Source: Chlorella sorokiniana (Eukaryota; Chlorophyta; Trebouxiophyceae; Chlorellales; Chlorellaceae). From it: a stretch of 64,000 bases of DNA. A program made the position numbers and the translations under genes. The stretch's first letter is position 1, and each line of letters begins with the position of its first letter. Shown one piece after another: positions 23,301-34,015 of the stretch. The DNA lies in NCBI GenBank assembly GCA_025917655.1, contig CP084608.1:2542001-2606000 (forward strand), read 5' to 3'. A model generated the notes under the pieces. That model was not told the DNA's origin and did no database searches. It worked only from the letters and a program-made list of their open reading frames with translations.

Positions 23301-24671
23301 TGGGGGCGGTATGCCTTTGTCCTCGTCCCGTGCTGCCCAAACCCGTACCTGCCGCCGCTCAGCAGCTGTCGCCGTCGCTCCCGCCCCGCCACTGCTCTCC
23401 GCAGGCCCCGACGGCGAGCTGCGTTCGCGCTGCGAGCGCCTGGAGAAGGAAGCGGCCATCCAGCGCAACAGGGCCGAGGTCAATTCACTGTTCAGGGAGG
23501 AACACGACAGGCGCGCTTTGCTTTTGTGTGTGTGTGTTTGGGGTGGGGGGGGGGGGGGCGCGCGCTGGCAGGTTTGGGCTAGCGGCGGCGGGTGCCGCCC
23601 TGCCTGCGATGGCAGATGCAGGGTGCCTGGCATGGGCAGCTTGCGCAGCAATGGCCGGGTGTATGGGGGAGAAGGGGTGTGTGCGGGGCTTTGTGTAGGT
23701 GGCACGGGTCTCAGCCCACCCCGCTGCTTCCTGCCGGCTCATCCCCTTTGCCTCACCTGGCTGCCGGCCGCCACACCGCATGCTCGCCGCTCTGTCCGCC
23801 TGCCCTGCGCCGCATCAAACCGCTCTCCTGCCTGCCGGCGGTGTGTTGCGGCGCAGGATAGCCATGGAGCTGGTTGAGACCAAGCTGTTGTGGGCCGAGG
23901 CTCAGGAGCAGCTGGTGAAGCTGAAGCGCAGCCTGGTCAAGGCACAGGTGGGCGGTGTGGGATGGCAGGCTGTGGCTGGGCTGCAGCGGCGGCGTGTTGG
24001 GGTGGTGAGTTGAACTGGGGCTGGGCTCTCCTCACCGCCGCTGGCAGATGTCAGTTGGCCAGAGGTTGGCCAAGTTTGCCCACGCGGCTTGTCAGGCTTG
24101 CTGTGCATGTCTGCCTGGCGCACCGCTTCCCTGGCTGCTGAAAGTGGGCAATGCATGATAGGGCGCCTCAGCAGCGGACAATGGCGGCCATGCTATCATG
24201 CATCTCTGAAGCTTGTTGTGCACCCTGCGCTGTGGCCCCGCAGGAAAAGAACGTCACCTTCTCGGCGAGGCTCACCAAGATGGAAACCAAGATGTACCAG
24301 AGCTTCAACGGCACGGGTGGGCTGCAGCTGCTGCTGCAAGTGTAGCTGGCGGAGTGCTGTGCTGGCGGCGAGTGCTGTGCGAGGCAGGCAGTTGGGCTGT
24401 GCGGGCTGCTGCCCAGACTAGGGCGTGCCGGGGCCGCTGGCTGGGCATTCCTGCTGTGCACCCTGTCCTGACCTGCGTGCTGCTGCACAACCTGTCGCCT
24501 GCAGCCGACAGCATGCAGAAGGGCGCCAGGAAGCTGGGCAGCAAGATGGGGCTGCGGCGTGGCAGCAAGGACCGAGAGGGCGGCGCTCGGCGCAGGATGG
24601 CAGCGACGCGTCAACCCCAGCAGAGTAGGCTGGTGCGAGCGTCGCTCTCGTGCGGCAGCATGCATGGCTGA
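17340..24671 (+). CDS. NT-C2 domain protein with a long coiled coil
   Basis: About twenty exons. The N-terminus from MFRKLKAGLTKGSKAKYRL through RLQWARGAKVAVTKLA, VAWNEELSQIATLVK and AKEYEFKLQ is an NT-type C2 domain (EEIG1/EHBP1 N-terminal family), which in plants is often fused to coiled coils. A Ser-rich linker (MSVMTGASALSEST) follows. From about 18622 nearly every exon encodes Ala/Glu/Gln/Leu heptads, for example LEQRNASLAREVEQLRSELE and METKMYQSFNGT. The C-terminus is short and basic (KLGSKMGLRRGSKDREGG). Likely a membrane- or organelle-linked scaffold by analogy; the partner is unknown. Frame breaks occur at 17494-17497, 18352-18354 and 22480-22484 (one C short each), with a second shift near 22640. 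Three introns use GC donors (about 22007, 22720 and 23512). An in-frame ATG at 17319 is an alternative start. Confidence 0.78.
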
Positions 24672-25073
24672 CAGGCTACATCCCCGTGAGATTACAATGC
24701 TTCAAAGCTCTGCATTGTTTGGTTGGCTTGTAATGCATGTTCTTCGGCCACGCCCTGCTGGGCGGAGTGGTGTGGCAGCAAAGGGTGTACTGAACACCTA
24801 TGGAGATTGATCAGCAACAGCCTGGCAACTTGTTGATCTGTGAGCAATGAACACAGCAGACGTTCCAGCGAACGGGCAACGAAGAACCCTTGCCTGCTGC
24901 GTGCTGAGGGTCAAGTTCTGGCGAGGATGGATGGATGTTGCTCTTCCAGCGTTCACACAGCTATCATTGGTAAAGAACGTCGAAGAGTCGGCCAGCGCCC
25001 TGCCGATCCGCTCGTGTTCTTCGATCGCTCTGCCCTTAGCGCCTTGCGCGGCCTTGTGCCGCCAATAGCAGCC
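24672..25073. other. Intergenic region between two same-strand genes
   Basis: About 400 bp. It starts with the presumed 3' UTR of the coiled-coil gene (TGTAA at 24729-24733) and ends in the promoter of the next gene. No coding content is recognised. Confidence 0.5.
24729..24733 (+). promoter_or_regulatory. Candidate polyadenylation signal TGTAA
   Basis: Located about 58 bp after the coiled-coil gene stop. It is the algal-type signal, but the short distance makes it only a candidate. Confidence 0.35.
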
Positions 25074-26611
25074 ATGGCGCGCAGTCGTTCACTGCTGGTT
25101 GCACTGGCTCTGCTGTGCGCCGCGGGTTTCGGTGCGGCCGAGCCTTCGCCCTTGAGCGTTTGGGCCAGCGGCTCCTACCTCTCCCGCTCCGTGGATGAGA
25201 AGGTGCGACATTTCAACAACTGGCGGCGGGGCGTGAAAGTCAGGGGTGGGCCTCTCTGCCGCTTGCGTGCTGCTGCCGCCGCTCTTCAGCCCTGTACCCC
25301 TCCGTTGCCTGCAGAATTTGCTTTCCGTGCAAGTCCTGGAGGAGCTCTTCTCCTTCCTGACAAGCGGTTCAGGCGGTGCCCCTGCTGCACTGGCGGGGTT
25401 GATGGATGCGCAAGCCGCCACGGAGGAGCGGCCGCGGGCGGCGGTCGTGGTGGCCAGCGCCGCCGACGCCACCTCCGCTGCGGTGGCTGCCCAGCTGGAG
25501 GGGCTGACGGCGGCGGCGGGCAGCCACGTGCGGCTGCCCAACGCTGTGCACGAGGTGCGAGCAAGGGAGCTGAGGGCGCTTCTTTCGACCCTCTGCTGTC
25601 GACCCCTCAACAAAAGCCGAAACAAACGCTCTGCTGGCAGCCTGCGAGTTGACTGACAGTAGTTGTGCATTCTCCCTGCGCACGTCTGCCCGTATTTATG
25701 CACTCTCCCTGCGCACGTCTGTCCTGTATTGCGCAGGGCGCCAGCCACCCCGTGTTCGGAGGCCTGCGCCGCTCCACCCGCCATGCGCGGGTGCGAGTGC
25801 TCGGCTTCTGCGGCCCCTCGACGCCCTCCGCGGGCGCCGCCACCCCCGCCGCCCTGCGCGCTGAGTTGGAGGCCGCGCAGCATGAGGAGCAGCCCACCGT
25901 CGTCGTGCTGTGCCCGCCGCCGCCGCCGGCATCCACCGAGGGAGGGTCGCCCGCCGACCCCGAAGCAGAGCTGCTGTCGGCCGCCGCCGCGCTGCTCAAG
26001 GAGCTGGCCCCGGAGCGGCACCTGCTGGTGCACGCTGTGCACGCTGCCAGCACGGCGCAGCGTGTGCAGCGTGAGACGCGGCGGCGCCTGCTGGCGGCGG
26101 AGGCGGTACGGGGGACGCCGCCAACCGTACCTCAAACTACACCGTCTGCGATCCCACCTGCCAGAAGCACGTGAGATGCGGCGCTGCTGGGTGCTAGGCC
26201 AGTGCTGCAGGGCAGAACCCCTGCTGCGCTGCTGCGCTGTGCTCCACCGCTCCCCACCCTTTTTCCTTTTGGCGGCTGCCGCGTTGGCAAGTGCGGCAGG
26301 CTGCAGCTGTACCCCTCACCCTGCCTGTGAACCCCTCCCCTCCTGCCCCTTCACCGTCATGCTCACCCCCCAACAACACCGTCCCTCCTCTCCCCTCCCT
26401 CTTCTCTCTCCCTCGCTGCCACGCGCTCTTCACCAGCCCCAGCATCCCGCTTCCCCCAACCCCCAACCCCCCGCAGGTCATGTGGTTTGAGGGTCTGATC
26501 ATCGCCGTGGTTCTGGTTCTGGCGCTGACCGTGGGCTGCACCTGCATGCACATGGTGGATGTGCCCACCCGCTACGCCCAGCCCCAGGCCTCCCGCCAGC
26601 ATCAAGACTGA
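25074..26611 (+). CDS. Secretory-pathway type I membrane protein, possibly VOA1/Ac45-like V-ATPase accessory
   Basis: Four exons: 25074-25202, 25315-25555, about 25736-26169 and about 26477-26611. The N-terminus MARSRSLLVALALLCAAGFG is a clear signal peptide. The lumenal part is about 220 residues, Ala-rich, with two possible N-glycosylation sites in ANRTSNYTVCDPTC. A single membrane helix (FEGLIIAVVLVLALTVGC) lies near the C-terminus, followed by a short tail containing DVPTRYAQPQ. One helix with a brief tail of this kind recalls V-ATPase assembly factors VOA1/Ac45 and plant relatives; that assignment is inference from layout only. The frame breaks at the G5 run 26111-26115 (one short). Adding a base joins LAAEAVRG to DAANRTSNYT. 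Confidence 0.65.
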
Positions 26612-27173
26612 GCGTGAGCCCTGCACGCGCTAGGTCGGAACGCTCGCGGCGCACCGCCGTGCGCACGCGGTCCCACCCTCCTGCCAAGCCAGATGCCTCG
26701 CGATTGCTAGCAGGGCCGAGCAGCGCGTGGCGGCAGACTTGCTGCGCTGCACGGGCAGCTCTAGCTAGCTGTGTGCATGCGCTCAATGGCCTGGCGGGCT
26801 GGCTGGACAGCCGGGCAGCAGAGCAGGCCAAGCAGCTGCCGCCGAGGGCTACGTCTGCCTGCCCCCGCGCTCAGCCCCTCACATGCACCTTGTCTGCCAC
26901 CTTGCCTGCCTTTTGCTTCCACCAACATACAATCGCTGTTGCAATCAGCCTGCTGCACCGTAAAATCACACTGGCAAAACGACTCTCGTGGCGAAACAGT
27001 TTGCATGTGCATGCAGAGGAGGAGCCTGCCACGAGGCAAAGAGACGCTATCACAACAGCCGGGCGCATGATGGGGCTGCTGGTGCTGCGGCTGGCGGCCA
27101 CACGCAGCTCTTCTTGTTCTCTGGTTCACTGGAAGGCTGGAAGGGATGGGCAGCGCCAGCCTGTGGCGCCGCT
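26612..27173. other. Convergent 3' intergenic region
   Basis: About 560 bp between convergent genes, with an AT-richer middle (26900-27060). No recognisable gene. Confidence 0.45.
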
Positions 27174-30100
27174 TCACACAGCACTGGCCCGCTCTCCCGC
27201 CAGTGGCTCATACTCGTAGGCGGGCGGGTGGTGGTGCTCCGAAACGCTGCACGGGCGTCGCGGGTGCATGTGCGTGTGTGGGACAGGGTGCGGCAGCACC
27301 AGCGGCGGCAGCGGCGGCGGCCTTGAGACTGCCGCCCGCTGCAGCACAGGTGCCTCCACCCCAGTGCAGCGCGCTGTGCAGGCGCCGCCCCTGCTGGTGG
27401 CCCCGCGCCCCACCTGAGGCCGATGATAGCGGCCAGCAGGACCAGCATCCAGTGGGCGAACAGGACGGGCAGCAGCCAGCGGGACTGCGCGCGTGTGTGG
27501 ATGTGGGTGGGTATGGGGGGGGGGGGGGCGGGGATGGGCGGGAAACTGTCGGGTCTTGGAGGAAGCGGGCGGCCCCGGATGCTTCAAGCCGCGCATCTCA
27601 GCACCCCACCGCCCGGCACGCATGCAGCCAGCACTCCCCACTACTGTCTGCCGCCAGCGCAGCAGGGCTGGGGGGCCAGGGGCGCCGGCCCACCTGCACC
27701 CCTCCATCCACCAGCAGCGTGCCGAGCTCCAGGCAGTGGAACAGCGCCGCCACCAGCAGCCCCACGTTGAGCACCTTGGGCACCGTCTGGGCCAGGCGGC
27801 CCATCAGCGCGCGCTCCTGGGGGTCGGGGGGGAGGGGGAAGGGGGTGTTTGGAGGGAGGAGGAGGGAAGTGACCCGAGTGCCGGCCATGGATCATTTAAA
27901 CAGTGGGGGGGGGGGGGGCAGGTTGGGGATGGCACAAACCAGCGGCGCAGGTTGGAAATGGGGGTAATGGAGAGTGGGATGGGGGAGGGCATTCATACGG
28001 GGTATCTGTGCGCACCCACCCACACCCACCCAGCCACCCAGGCACACCTGCAGGGTGTACGTGATGGCAGGGAAGAGGAAGAGCAGGGCGGCGCCGATCC
28101 ACTGCCACAGGAACACGGCAGGCTTGCCGGTGTGGTAGCCAAACACCCAGTTGAGTGTCAGCCTGCGGCGGGCAGCGGGGGCGGCGGTGCGGTCAGGGTG
28201 AGGGGGATTCCAGGGCCCAGCGGCGATTGTGGCGCTCGAGGACCTGGGCAGCCGCAGCGTAGGAAGCGGGCCACAGCAGGTGACCCCTGCTCAGGACCTG
28301 GCAGAACGGGCAGAACAGGCAGCTGCGCCCCCCTGCACCGCTGGCCCCTCGCAGCGCAGCGCAGCTGCTTCGCGGCCTACTTGGGCAGGACGATGTAGGC
28401 CAGGCCAGCCAGGGTGAACAGGATGGTGAGCAGCGCATACAGGAAGACGGAGACTGCGGGGGGGGATGCATCCGGTGAGGTGGGCGAGTTTTCTGTTTTA
28501 CCGAGTGGGGTGGAGCGGGGTGAGGGGTTGTGACAGCGAGGCTGGTCCCAGGCAGCTGGCGCTGCAGCAGGTCCTGCAGCACAAGGACGCCTGTGTGCAG
28601 GGAGAGGCCAGCCCCGCGGCGATGCGTCTCACTCGTGACGCGACGCGGAGCAAAGATGTTGCGCATGCAGGCGGAGAGGGACTGCGGGGGCGACAGGGTG
28701 CACAGTAACACGTCGGCATGTAATCGATTAAGGCGCGGGCTTGCTCCACGAGCTGTGGTGGCACCCCTGAAGGGCAACCAAGGCGCCCACGATAACGTAA
28801 CCGGCAGCCCATGTGAAGATCGGTTGAGGAGCGAGAAAACCACACATACCGCAGAGCACCCCACAGCCCAGCCCACCTCTGCCTGGAAGGCGAAGCCGCC
28901 GCTGAGGCCCAGGTGCACGGAGGGCAGTGCCAGCGTGGGCGCCATCACCGCCGCGCCTGCAGGGGGAGCGGCGGCGGGGGGCACACCGCTCAGCTGCAGC
29001 GCTCAGCCGCGGCCATGCAAGCCAGGCTCGGGCAGGCAGATTCTGCGCCACGCCGCACCACTGGTGCTGCACCCACTACCGTGCTTTGCCTCACTGAGAG
29101 CGAGCCGCAATCAGACAACCATGGCAGGCAGGCGGCAACCCAGCCGCCTCCATCACCCCCAACCAGCAACAGTGGCAGCGCCCAGCACCGACGCCCGCCC
29201 GCCCGCCCACCCACCGATGAGCAGGCCCCACACGGTCAGGCTCTTGACGAAGAGCAGGTGCACGAGGTGGAGCACCACCGCCAGCAGCGCCCACCACAGC
29301 AGCCCCAGCTGCAGGCGCTGCACCGCGTGGTCGGCCAGCAGATGGCGGTCGGCGCCCACCTGCATTACATGACAGGGGCAGCACAGGTGCAGCACACATT
29401 CAGGGTGTTAAGAACCGCACGTCGGGCGCCACAGCAAGGCAGCGGTTGAGCCCCGGTCCAACCCCGCCTCCTCCCGCCGCCGCTGTTCCTGCTGCCGGCA
29501 GCCGCCGCCAGCACCTTGAGCGCATAGCAGGTGATGGCCCCGGCGAAGAAGCAGGCGCCCAGCACCCGCCACAGCTCCTCATACAGCACGTCTGCGGTAC
29601 GAGGCGGGGCAGTACAGGCGGCGGAAAAGAGCGGGGTGTGAGAGGTCGAGCGGCAGCAAACAACGCAGGCAGCATGGCATGCTAAACTGAGCTGCGCTCG
29701 CCGCACAGCGGCGAGCGCAAACTCAACCCTTGTGCGCCTGCTGCAGCCCTGCCCAAGCGCGCACTCAGGCAATACGTGCTCCTCCCCCCCACCACCCACA
29801 CCCCCCAACACACCGATGTCCTCATGATGGTGCGGCAGGTGCATGTTGCGGAAGAACAGGTCGGTCATCTGCTCAGCAACAAGGGGGGGGGGGGCAGCGG
29901 CGGCGCTCAGCACAGCGCGGCGGGATGCACGCACGGCGGGCGCGGGCGCCCGCCACGCAGCAGCCCTGGCTTGATTCCTTTCGCCAGCAATCCGCCACGG
30001 TTCTCGCGACTCTGCAGGTTTTGCGCGTCAGCTTGCGGCGGCCCGGGCGGCCCCCTCACCTTGTAGGGCATGATGATGAACAGCAGGCCGGCCGCCAGCT

Positions 30101-30673
30101 GCAGCAGGCCCAGGATTGTGTACATGGTGGAGGCGCCTGCGGGATGGGGGAAAGTAGCGAGAGAAAGTCAGCCAGCCGTGCTGGAGGCGCTGCTGTTGAA
30201 GCGCTGCAGCGACGGGTCGTGAGCAGTAATCGGTGATGGTCGGCCGGAGGCCTGCCGAAGCGGCAAGCCGGCAGATGCTGCTCGCAAACCCACGTGCAGC
30301 AGCTGCGGGCAGCGGGCACCCTATCCCCACCAGGTATGTGCAGGCCGCCAACGATGGTGCGCCCCTCATAGGCTTCCTCGCTCGAGGGGTGGGGCGGCAC
30401 CAGGCCACCCGAGGTGCCGGCAGCCGGGAAGCTGGCCGGCGGCGCTGCAGGGAGGGGGAGGCGCATGCCAGCAGGAGCTGAGGGATGCAGGCGAGATGAT
30501 GCAACCGGGTGGGTGCTCGGAGGAGTGGCGGGGCGGCGGCACGACGAGAGCGGCGCGGGCGGCGGGCGCCTGCCTGCGACCGCCGGGCGCGGCCCGGGCG
30601 GCCGCGGCGGCGCAGGCATGGTTGCCTCGGCCTCCACTGGCGGCCCGGCCGTGCCTGCAGCTGGGGACGCCAT
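27174..30673 (-). CDS. Polytopic membrane protein with two related four-helix halves
   Basis: About eleven exons: 30673-30331, 30136-30060, 29868-29814, 29591-29515, 29360-29215, 28956-28877, 28453-28381, 28162-28048, 27815-27694, 27484-27414 and about 27350-27174. A Pro/Ala-rich cytosolic N-terminus precedes at least eight hydrophobic segments. Half one includes LGLLQLAAGLLFIIMPYK, LWRVLGACFFAGAITCYALK and QLGLLWWALLAVVLHLVHLL. Half two includes TILFTLAGLAYIVLPK, WIGAALLFLFPAITYTLQ and LNVGLLVAALFHCLELGTLL. The halves align helix by helix, suggesting an internal duplication. The exon-7 junction seems to lack one G, and the last exon has two possible frames, so the C-terminus is uncertain; one ends PAYEYEPLAGERASAV. 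The family is not recognised and no transport substrate can be proposed. Confidence 0.65.
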
Positions 30674-32247
30674 GGCTGTGCTTGGGCTCCTCTGGGTGGG
30701 CAGCTGAGGCTTGGGAACTTCCTCGGACCTGCTGCTGGAGGTTGAGGGGATAAGGAAAGGGTGTATTGGGGTAGGCGGGCGGCTGCTGGCTGAGCCGAAG
30801 TGCCGGAAAAAGGGAGGGGGCCGGTGACAAGACGCTGTGGCGCGGCGATGAAGGTGCCCAGTCAGCACCTTTCCACTGCTGCCAAAGCAGGTGCCCTGGC
30901 TTCAAATACTCCATGTCAAAATCTTTCATCCATCCTAACACTGCATGCATCGTTTTCATTGCCTGCCTGCAGCTGTCAGAACCCGATACACACGAGGGGT
31001 GACTCTCGGAGACCACCAAACTGCAGCGGTAGCTGCGGCGGCGGCGACGTTCTACATCTCCAGGAGGTGCAGTGGCCCTAAACCATTGCTCCAGGCAGGA
31101 CACGTTTTATAACCCCTTCTTGCCTTGATCGCGAACCAATCCATGCCTGCTTTGCTGGTGTCAATCAAGTCGCATCAATTTCCTCCGCCGCGCTGCCGGC
31201 AGCTGGCGGCAGGCTGCGACAGGCCTGCTACCTGGTGTGGTGGGCGCTGTGCAGGGCCTCAATGCGGGCCTTGCTGTTTGTCGCTTTCACCAAACCTGGT
31301 GGTGGCCGCAAGCATCCAACGTTGCCGGTCCAGCGCGTGTGCACGTGTGATATCGAGACAAGCGGTTGCAACCTGGGTTGCAACCCACTCCTTGCGCAAC
31401 AGCCTGACATGAAGTCGCAGCAACGAGCAATGTCATCGATCCGGGCGCGGTGAAGGCGCCTTCGTTTGAAGCGGTGAAGCGCGACTGGAGAAGGGTCCAC
31501 TTATATTTTCAGAAGGCGTCAGCAGCCAGCCAGTGTCTTATCTTGTGCCACGCTTCGATGCAATCGCAGCGGGAGGAGCAACACACACATGTCAGGGTCG
31601 CCTTGTCGCCAAGTGGCGGCGGGAGCTGTGGCTCCTGCAGGTTGGCGAGTGTTGTGCATGTTCTTGAGCAGCATCTCAGCACTTTGTTCCTTGTTTTCTT
31701 CCTGGCTTTCCCCTTGGTTCAGGGCAAGCGGGAGCTAGGTTTTGTCCCACTCAACTCTGCGCGCAGCAACTGCCTGCACCTGGGTGGTGGTTCCTGCCAG
31801 AGCCGCCTGACAGGCCGGCCATGCAAGTGCCACGCCACAACATCGCCGCTGGAATGGTCTGGACAAGTTGCCAGGATCTGTTTGCAGGCGCATACGCACC
31901 CTCGGCAGCAAGATGGAGATTGAGCGGGAGCTGCCGCAGCCGGCCTGGTAGCAGGCCCCGCCATCGCCCCTCTGATTTACCCTGCCAAGGGCCCAAGTCC
32001 CGGCGCCCCAGCTTCAAACCGGCTCTGAATGTCCGACAATGCCCTATTCCAGTGCGAGGCACGACAATGAGCCTCTCAGCTGCTGACCTTGGAGCCACGG
32101 GTGGAAGCTGGCTGCCCAGCTACAAATGTGGTTGCCGGGTCTATCCATTGATTTCCAGCGACGCAAAGCTCCCTGTGGCTCTTGCATCAGCCCATCTCTT
32201 CAACACCGACAGTGTCTGCCCGTGTCCGGCGCAGGACCCTCTCTTCC
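30674..32247. other. Long divergent intergenic region
   Basis: About 1.57 kb between divergent genes, the largest non-genic stretch of the window. It should hold two promoters and 5' leaders. Open frames on both strands (for example 31450-31923) lack recognisable domains, membrane segments or convincing codon bias. An unrecognised short gene or 5' exon cannot be excluded. Confidence 0.45.
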
Positions 32248-33623
32248 ATGGGTCGCAAGCTGCTGTTTTGGGCTTGTGCGGCCCTGTTTCTGGCCATGGG
32301 TGAGTTCCGTGCAACGATGATCCGCGTGCCGAGCAAGAAGGCGGCTGCGACCGGCAGCGCATGGCTGCCCATGCCGTCCGGCTGGGCGTGCCGGAGCCTG
32401 GCCACACATCTCCTTACCCTGGCAGTGCCAGTGGATAGAGAGCCCGGGGGCTCAAGGGATCAGGAGCTGCATGCGCCCGACCCCGAGGGGAGGAAGCGGC
32501 TCTCGGCGCTGGCAGGGAAGGCGGCGCCCGCTTGTGCTGCCTCCCTCGCTCAACGTCAATGCCTGCCTGCCGCCCGTGCAGCCGTGGATGCCAAGAAGCC
32601 GGACAACAAGCCGGGCAAGGCGGCGAAGCCCCCGCCTGCGTGGAGGGCGTGGATGGCTGCGCCAAGGTGGGTGGCCCACCGGAGGCGCGCACCACCTGCG
32701 CATGCCCTCGCCAGAGCTGCCTCATTTGCGCCGCTGCAGTCTCGTCACAGAGCCCGCCCCGGTTGCGAAACTAGCGCGCACTTCCCACCCACCCCTGCTC
32801 CCGCTTCGCGCTTGCAGTGCACCAAGAACGGCAAGAAGTGCGCCCAGTGCCTGGCCACCACCAGCACCACAGGTGTCTATGTGACCGCTGCCGGCGTCTG
32901 CGCGCCCTGCAAGGACGCGGGGTGCGCCACCTGCCGCAAGTCGTCAGGCAACTGCGTGACCTGCCTGTCCGGCCTGGCCAAGAAGGGCAACAAGTGCTCC
33001 GAGTGCGGCGCCGGTTTCGTCGTCACCAAGAAGGGCCGCTGCAAGGCGGTGAGTGGGGAGCGGATTCAGGGTGCCTCTGTGGTTTGTGCCGAGGGAGGGC
33101 GCGGGGTGTGGTGTGTGACTGAGGATGCAGGCATCAGGTGGCGCCGGGAGTAGGAGCAGGCTGCAAGTGGGCAGATGCTACCAGCCGCCCTCCCACTCCT
33201 TCCCTCAAGCGCTAGCGCGGGCGGGGTGCTAGCCCTCCGCCCGCCCTGCCAAGCTGTGCCTGCCACCCAACCGCCCCCGCCCCGCCCCCCTCCCCCTGCA
33301 GTGCCCCAAGGGCTGCGCCAGCTGCGACAAGTCCAGCAAGTGCAAGGTGTGCGCCGAGGGCGTGCTCACGCGCTCGGGCAAGTGCAAGGAGCCGGAGCCG
33401 GAGCCGGAGGTAGGGACGGGCGGGGCCGGAGGGTGTGGCCTTGCCGACGGGCGCTGGGAGAGAGGCCTCTCAGCCGGTGTGCACATTGAGCCGTACTTCC
33501 GCACGCAGCTGGCTGCCATGCTGGCTGTGTAAATGCGACCTTTACCTGTGTTCCCTGGCAGACGCCCGAGAACCCCGAGACCCCGAGGAGCCCGAGAACC
33601 CCGAGACCCCCGCCCGCCGCTGA
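32248..33623 (+). CDS. Secreted Cys-rich protein with furin-like CxxC repeats
   Basis: Five exons: 32248-32299, about 32580-32659, about 32818-33048, 33301-33409 and about 33562-33623. MGRKLLFWACAALFLAMG is a signal peptide. The mature part repeats short Cys pairs: ACVEGVDGCAK, CTKNGKKCAQC, CAPCKDAGCATC, NCVTCLSGLAKKGNKCSEC, then CPKGCASCDKSSKCKVC. This resembles furin-like/VSP-type Cys repeats of extracellular proteins and protist surface antigens. The tail is Pro/Glu-rich (PEPEPE, then PENPETPEEPENPETPARR). Two breaks hide the model: one C short at 32629-32633 (hiding ACVEGVDGC) and one at 33581-33584. Without the second fix the frame would run on into a non-conserved tail. Function unknown; a structural or binding role outside the cell is inferred. 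Confidence 0.7.
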
Positions 33624-34015
33624 TGGAGGCCGCTGCCGCCGCTGCGCTGCGCCCCTGCTGCGTGCGACAGAGGCTGCACTTTTGCCCACATGTCCCTCGT
33701 TTGTCAACCCAGTGGAACTCGCCTGCACCGCTCCAACCTGTGTGTATCGCCTTTCACTCTCCACCCTGATTGCGCTGAGCCACACCACACCTGCTGCCGA
33801 CAGTCACTGCGTGCCGCGCTGCACAATTTTGCTCCCGACCCATGCAAATGCGATTCAGTACAGTGCTGCTCACGGGTGTGCAGTAGGATGGCCCACGGAA
33901 AGCGGCTTAGAGCAAGCCTTTTCTGCGTGTGAAGAAGCTCAGGCTTGCAGGAACCGCTGCTAGGGCTGCGCCTGCTGCTGCTGCCGCCGCCGGGCCGCCC
34001 ACGCGCTCTCATGGA
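33624..34015. other. Convergent 3' intergenic region
   Basis: About 390 bp between two convergent genes. It contains the presumed 3' UTRs only. Confidence 0.5.

Noticed and set aside
28166-28400. Ending the polytopic membrane gene at the apparent stop after IVLPK
   Set aside because: The TAG is part of a GTAGGC donor. Splicing at AA|GTAGGC to the exon starting GCTGACACTC keeps frame (LPKLTLNWVFG) and restores the second half.
31450-31964. Plus-strand frame of 157 codons in the large intergenic region
   Set aside because: No domain, odd amino-acid content and no splice-supported continuation. Most likely a chance frame.
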